A stretch of DNA of 9,024 nt, taken from the NCBI GenBank assembly GCA_910586585.1, contig CAJUKA010000138.1:1-9024 (forward strand). The letters are read 5' to 3'. Shown piece by piece: positions 6,709-9,024 of the stretch. How positions within the stretch are numbered: position 1 is the stretch's first letter; each line of letters opens with the position of its first letter. Made by a program: the position numbers and the translations under genes. The notes under the pieces are model-generated. The model did no database searches. It saw nothing but the letters and a program-made list of their open reading frames with translations, and had not been told where the DNA came from. Source of the DNA: an uncultured Lachnospiraceae bacterium (lineage in GTDB: Bacteria; Bacillota; Clostridia; Lachnospirales; Lachnospiraceae).

Positions 6709-6750
6709 AGGCAAGGGATTTATCTATGTTTCCCTTGCTTCTTTGTTTTT
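6709..6750 (+). terminator. Terminator of the XRE regulator gene
   Basis: GCAAGGGA (6711-6718) pairs with TCCCTTGC (6731-6738), extended by a G-T and an A-T pair. The loop is 12 nt and the stem is followed by CTTTGTTTTTG. It lies 50 nt after the stop codon. Confidence 0.7.
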
Positions 6751-7080
6751 GTTGGTACACTGCTGAACCCAAGCAGCGGTTTTAGCCTTTTAAACACAAA
6801 TTCCACTTGGCAGTGTAGACGGTAACAGGAAAGAATTTGATCTGCAGATATTTCAGATGGCAAGCAGCACTGTTTTTTTGAAAGCATGGAGTATAGCATT
6901 GGAATGAAGGTCTATAGGGGTGTTTTAGACAGACTGGGAATTAAAAAGGGTTTCGATGAATTGTATGGCGAATTTAGATAGCTGTATGAGGTGTGTGGAT
7001 AAGAGAGGGCATGGCAATGCAAAATGGGAAAAACAAAGGTGAATTATAGTAAATAGCAGAAAATAATAAGTTCAAAATTT
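6751..7080. other. Gene-poor stretch with decayed sequence
   Basis: No intact gene is seen on either strand. Two weak inverted repeats are present: CTGCT-N7-AGCAG (6760-6776) and ACACTG (6757-6762) with CAGTGT (6811-6816). Neither has a T-run. The right part holds the 46-codon open stretch described separately. Sequence from about 6985 to 7080 is A-rich with no recognisable feature. Confidence 0.5.
6841..6981 (+). pseudogene. Open stretch resembling the C-terminal end of an unidentified protein
   Basis: Between an in-frame TGA (6838-6840) and TAG (6979-6981), 46 codons encode a peptide that looks protein-like and soluble, ending KVYRGVLDRLGIKKGFDE plus LYGEFR. Two in-frame ATG codons exist (6886, 6904), but neither has a Shine-Dalgarno sequence. 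I do not recognise the family. It may be the tail of a gene lost when the restriction locus to its right was broken, or a chance open frame. Confidence 0.25.
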
Positions 7081-7152
7081 ACATAACAAAAAAATGACAG
7101 ATTTGATAAAATGTTTTAAAATGATATTGTTCAATACACACATAACAAAAAA
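7081..7152. repeat. 13-nt direct repeat pair
   Basis: ACATAACAAAAAA occurs at 7081-7093 and again at 7140-7152, a period of 59 nt. The sequence is low in complexity, so the repeat has modest weight. The second copy supplies the U-tract of the minus-strand terminator. Confidence 0.4.
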
Positions 7153-7222
7153 GACTGTAAGGCGGCAACCTTACAGTCTTCGGAAAATCGAAGCATAGTA
7201 TAGAATGGCAACGACTTTATAC
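7146..7222 (-). ncRNA. Candidate small RNA, minus strand (~77 nt)
   Basis: A minus-strand promoter (7229-7257) would start an RNA near 7222. It would run through a small stem CTTCG-N6-CGAAG (7178-7193) into a 12-bp terminator stem (7151-7180) with a U-rich tail. No ORF fits inside. The hexamer GTTGCC occurs twice in the RNA, once in the terminator loop. It lies divergently from the hsdR remnant, with its promoter across that gene's start. Function is unknown; an antisense or regulatory RNA, or the leftover end of a lost minus-strand gene, would both fit. Confidence 0.35.
7147..7180 (-). terminator. Minus-strand intrinsic terminator
   Basis: AAGACTGTAAGG (7151-7162) and CCTTACAGTCTT (7169-7180) form a perfect 12-bp stem with a 6-nt loop. 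Read on the minus strand it is followed by TTTTGTTATG, whereas the plus strand has no T-run after it. It therefore ends leftward transcription, although no minus-strand coding gene lies immediately to its right. Confidence 0.65.
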
Positions 7223-7228
7223 AAAATT

Positions 7229-7257
7229 ATTATAGCATATTATGTCAAGCGATTCAA
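7229..7257 (-). promoter_or_regulatory. Minus-strand sigma-A promoter
   Basis: Read on the minus strand, TTGAAT (7257-7252) is followed by a 17-nt spacer and a perfect TATAAT (7234-7229). It would drive leftward transcription from about 7222 into the terminator ending near 7147. It overlaps the ATG at 7242 of the hsdR remnant. Confidence 0.5.
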
Positions 7258-7748
7258 TTGTTATGAGAAAGGATGGAGTGGATGATAGGGCAATTGTACC
7301 ATTAATCTACGAAGGCAGATTTGTAGAACAGACTGTCGATGAGGCAAACATTGATTTGTGGTTTGAACAAACTACAAAGAGATTGACAGAAAGCCAAAGA
7401 GAGGATTTAAAAAGAAAGTGGAGCAGTATGAAGCGACTTGCTTCTATGGAGGCTCGTATAAAAAGGATTGCCTTAGATATCAATAATCACTTTGTTGAAG
7501 GGTATAAAGATACCGGATTTAAAGCCATGCTTGCGACAAACCGCAAGAGGGATGCGGTATCCTATTTGGCATGTTTTGAACAGTTTGGGGACCTGAAATG
7601 CGAGGTTTGTATTTCGGCACCGGATATGCGGGAGGACGTCGATAACATTGACGATGGGGCAGATAGCAGAGTCATAGATTATTGGAGTAAAGTGATGAAA
7701 AAATACGACGATGCTGATGCTTATGAGGATTCAGTCAAAAATAGATGA
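7242..7748 (+). pseudogene. hsdR: Type I restriction enzyme HsdR, internal fragment
   Basis: The 168 codons match the middle of a type I restriction-modification R subunit, the ATP-driven DNA translocase and nuclease of the complex. Seen blocks include AIVPLIYEGR (17-26), the RWSS-like KRKWSSMKRLASMEARI region, IALDINNHF (76-84), the second RecA-lobe segment GFKAMLATN (92-100) and CISAPDMRED (123-132), then a stretch ending AYEDSVKNR. Missing are the N-terminal nuclease domain, Walker A and DEAD motifs before it, and the later motor motifs with the QAIARVNR-type arginine finger after it. The ATG at 7242 has no Shine-Dalgarno sequence and a stop lies three codons upstream in frame. It cannot work as a translocase. 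Assignment is from recall of family sequence, not a search. Confidence 0.7.
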
Positions 7749-8103
7749 ATGGGAACAGACGTCTGTTTTAATGGTGGCAGAGGATGCGGTAGAATATGGA
7801 GGGAAAGCAGTATCATCAGGAAAACCTTCATTAGTAATGGAGGATAGTATATACATAGTATCTAATGCGCAGTTAAGACAGGATATGTTTGCTGATATCG
7901 CGCTTGAAATTACAAACATTGTGGAAAAACATAGTCAGGTGGATTGGACAGACAATAAAAGTATACATGATAAAATTGCTCAGGATATAGACGATATATT
8001 TTACGAATACGAATGTGAGGGAAAATGCAAGTTTTCGTTTGATGTAATTGATAAAGTTATTGAAAATGTGAAAACGACAGCACTAAGGAGATTCAAAGGT
8101 TAA
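7711..8103 (+). pseudogene. hsdR: Type I restriction enzyme HsdR, C-terminal fragment
   Basis: This 130-codon open frame overlaps the preceding fragment in another frame. Its second half matches the C-terminal helical region of HsdR: ADIALEITNIVEKH (61-74), VDWTDNKSIHDKIAQDIDD (77-95), then VIDKVIENVKTTALRRF. In intact HsdR several hundred residues separate this from the part encoded by 7242-7748, so a large internal deletion joined the two ends out of frame near 7745-7750. The first ~45 codons are not recognisable and may include junction sequence. The start at 7711 has no ribosome binding site and is an arbitrary one. The stop overlaps the next ATG (TAATG), the normal close packing of hsdR with its downstream neighbour. 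Confidence 0.65.
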
Positions 8104-8291
8104 TGGAAGAACAACGGTGGGTTTATTATGAAAATGGAAAGATATCCTATTCTCTTTCAAGGAAACGGGAGTTTCCCATAGTTAAAGATACCACACCAAA
8201 TATGATGAACCCACGCTTAAACATAAGTTCAAAACAAAACACCGGATGTAGCAATCAAATAATAGCTTGCATCCGGTGTTTTGTTGCATAA
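8103..8291 (+). pseudogene. N-terminal stub, probable YgjP-like (M48-type) metallopeptidase
   Basis: The 62-codon frame begins in the hsdR stop (TAATG). Its first ~22 residues (RWVYYENGKISYSLSRKR region) resemble the start of YgjP/DUF45 zinc metallopeptidases, which often follow hsdR in type I restriction operons. After about 8170 the similarity ends: no conserved core and no HExxH motif follow, and the frame then runs through a terminator hairpin. This looks like a gene cut off shortly after its start. The family call rests on a short segment plus context and is uncertain; it could simply be an unrelated small ORF. Confidence 0.35.
8234..8284. terminator. Bidirectional terminator between convergent remnants
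   Basis: ACAAAACACCGGATG (8234-8248) pairs with CATCCGGTGTTTTGT (8270-8284), a perfect 15-bp stem with a 21-nt loop. The base of the stem and its flanks are T-rich on both strands, so it can stop transcription arriving from the left and from the permease gene on the right, which ends 12 nt beyond it. Confidence 0.8.
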
Positions 8292-8295
8292 GAAT

Positions 8296-8994
8296 TTAAT
8301 TCTGACGCAATCTTTCAACAGTTGATTTCTTCATCATACGATTTACAAATAGTGAGGGAACCAACCAACAAAAAGCAGTCAGAACAACTATAATGATAAA
8401 CAACATCCAAACTGGGTAACTAAAAACTGCATATTCGACCATTCCAACAAAGGCTTGATACACAAGAAATAGTACTACATTTCCAAATGTCAAGCATAAG
8501 GCAAGTGAAATAAGGGCATACCAAAGTCCTTCCATTTGAAGCATCCGACGACATTGTTTTTTTGTCATACCGATACTCTCCATAACATACAACTCATGTT
8601 TTCGTGCTTCGATGTTTGTGAACATAATATTTGCAAAATTAAGAACGCCAATAAAAGCCAGAACGAAAGCAATTCCACCCCCTAATGTGTAGAGTGTGAT
8701 TTTGGCGGAATGTAACCCCTCTATCGATTCAGTTTTTGAAATGATAGAGATTTGGCCCGACTGATTGCATAGTTCACGAATATTAGAAAGCACCATTTTT
8801 TCGTTTGAGGAAGTGACATCAATTCCAAGTGACGAAATATATGCTTCGGGAGCAAGTTTCTCCATACCAGCATCACTAACAAAGACATAAGGCGTATCAG
8901 AGCTTAATCCGCCGTAATAACTGCTGGGAAGAAAACCGCCAATAGGAATTTCCATTGATTTATCATTTGCTTGTGAGTAAAAAGTTTGCGCTAC
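8296..8994 (-). pseudogene. FtsX-family ABC transporter permease, C-terminal remnant
   Basis: The frame encodes the last part of a MacB/FtsX-type permease: the end of an extracellular domain, then three membrane segments at about residues 88-112, 144-168 and 181-203 counted from the ATG at 8955. The conserved FtsX block (FANIMFTNIEARKHELYVM then SIGMTKKQ) lies after the first of them. Such permeases are usually 400-800 aa with one more membrane helix at the N terminus, so most of the protein is missing. The ATG at 8955 has no ribosome binding site, and protein-like sequence (TFYSQANDKS) continues 13 codons upstream to an in-frame TAA at 8995-8997. This suggests a frameshift, nonsense change or insertion junction near 8990. 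The ATP-binding partner is not in the window. If the upstream sequence continues in another frame, this is a split gene rather than a short remnant. Confidence 0.75.
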
Positions 8995-9024
8995 TTAAGA
9001 AGCCCGTGAACCCCAGTAGGTTCC

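Noticed and set aside
7103..7130. Plus-strand promoter TTGATA-N16-TATTGT with an extended TG before the hsdR relic
   Set aside because: Boxes are only moderate matches in a very A- and T-rich tract, and the gene downstream is broken with no ribosome binding site.
7066..8234. 12-nt direct repeat ATAAGTTCAAAA at 7066-7077 and 8223-8234 bounding the restriction relic
   Set aside because: A 12-nt match between two places in 9 kb of AT-rich DNA is expected by chance about as often as not, so it is not used as evidence of an insertion, though its position is suggestive.
9001..9024. tRNA T-arm or group II intron end suggested by GGTTC near the edge
   Set aside because: Only a 5-bp stem is visible, no acceptor or D-arm parts fit, and no intron 5' consensus is present; the window ends too soon to judge.

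Overview
The window reads as a chromosomal segment of a low-GC Firmicute of class Clostridia, most likely a Lachnospiraceae gut bacterium. This is an inference from four things: the protein families present (a type 2 ArgC, an RsmF-like rRNA methyltransferase with a C-terminal PUA-like part, paired clostridial MATE exporters), AGGAGG-like ribosome binding sites, consensus sigma-A promoters and moderately AT-rich coding sequence. No taxonomic marker gene is present.

Region 1 (1-644) has no gene but is dense in repeats. Two 36-nt direct repeats (1-36, 174-209), each able to form two tiny hairpins, lie at either side of a nested imperfect palindrome (30-122). A run of stem-loops follows (353-496), and a textbook sigma-A promoter (TTGACA-N17-TATGAT, 532-560) feeds the first gene.

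Region 2 (645-5840) is a tightly packed four-gene + strand transcription unit: argC (type 2 N-acetyl-gamma-glutamyl-phosphate reductase), an RsmF/NOP family rRNA m5C methyltransferase, and two different MATE-family multidrug/cation antiporters. argC and the methyltransferase overlap by 4 nt, the next gene starts directly after the stop codon, and the two MATE genes overlap by 8 nt, so translational coupling is likely throughout. The genes share no obvious pathway: arginine synthesis, ribosome modification and efflux. A perfect 13-bp hairpin sits inside the first codons of the methyltransferase gene. The unit ends in an intrinsic terminator that is the core of a ~170-nt nested inverted-repeat element, followed by a second stem-loop terminator.

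Region 3 (6048-6750) holds a single small XRE-type regulator with a C-terminal transmembrane helix. In front of it is a cluster of six TTRACA-like half-sites, and it has its own terminator.

Region 4 (6751-9024) is a graveyard. It contains an unidentified 46-codon open stretch, a candidate minus-strand small RNA (promoter plus terminator), two separated pieces of a type I restriction enzyme HsdR that lacks its nuclease and most of its motor, and a probable N-terminal stub of a YgjP-like metallopeptidase. A bidirectional terminator follows, then, on the minus strand, the C-terminal third of an FtsX-type ABC permease that lacks a start and is cut off by an in-frame stop near the window edge. This pattern suggests a restriction locus broken by successive deletions or insertions in a variable part of the chromosome.
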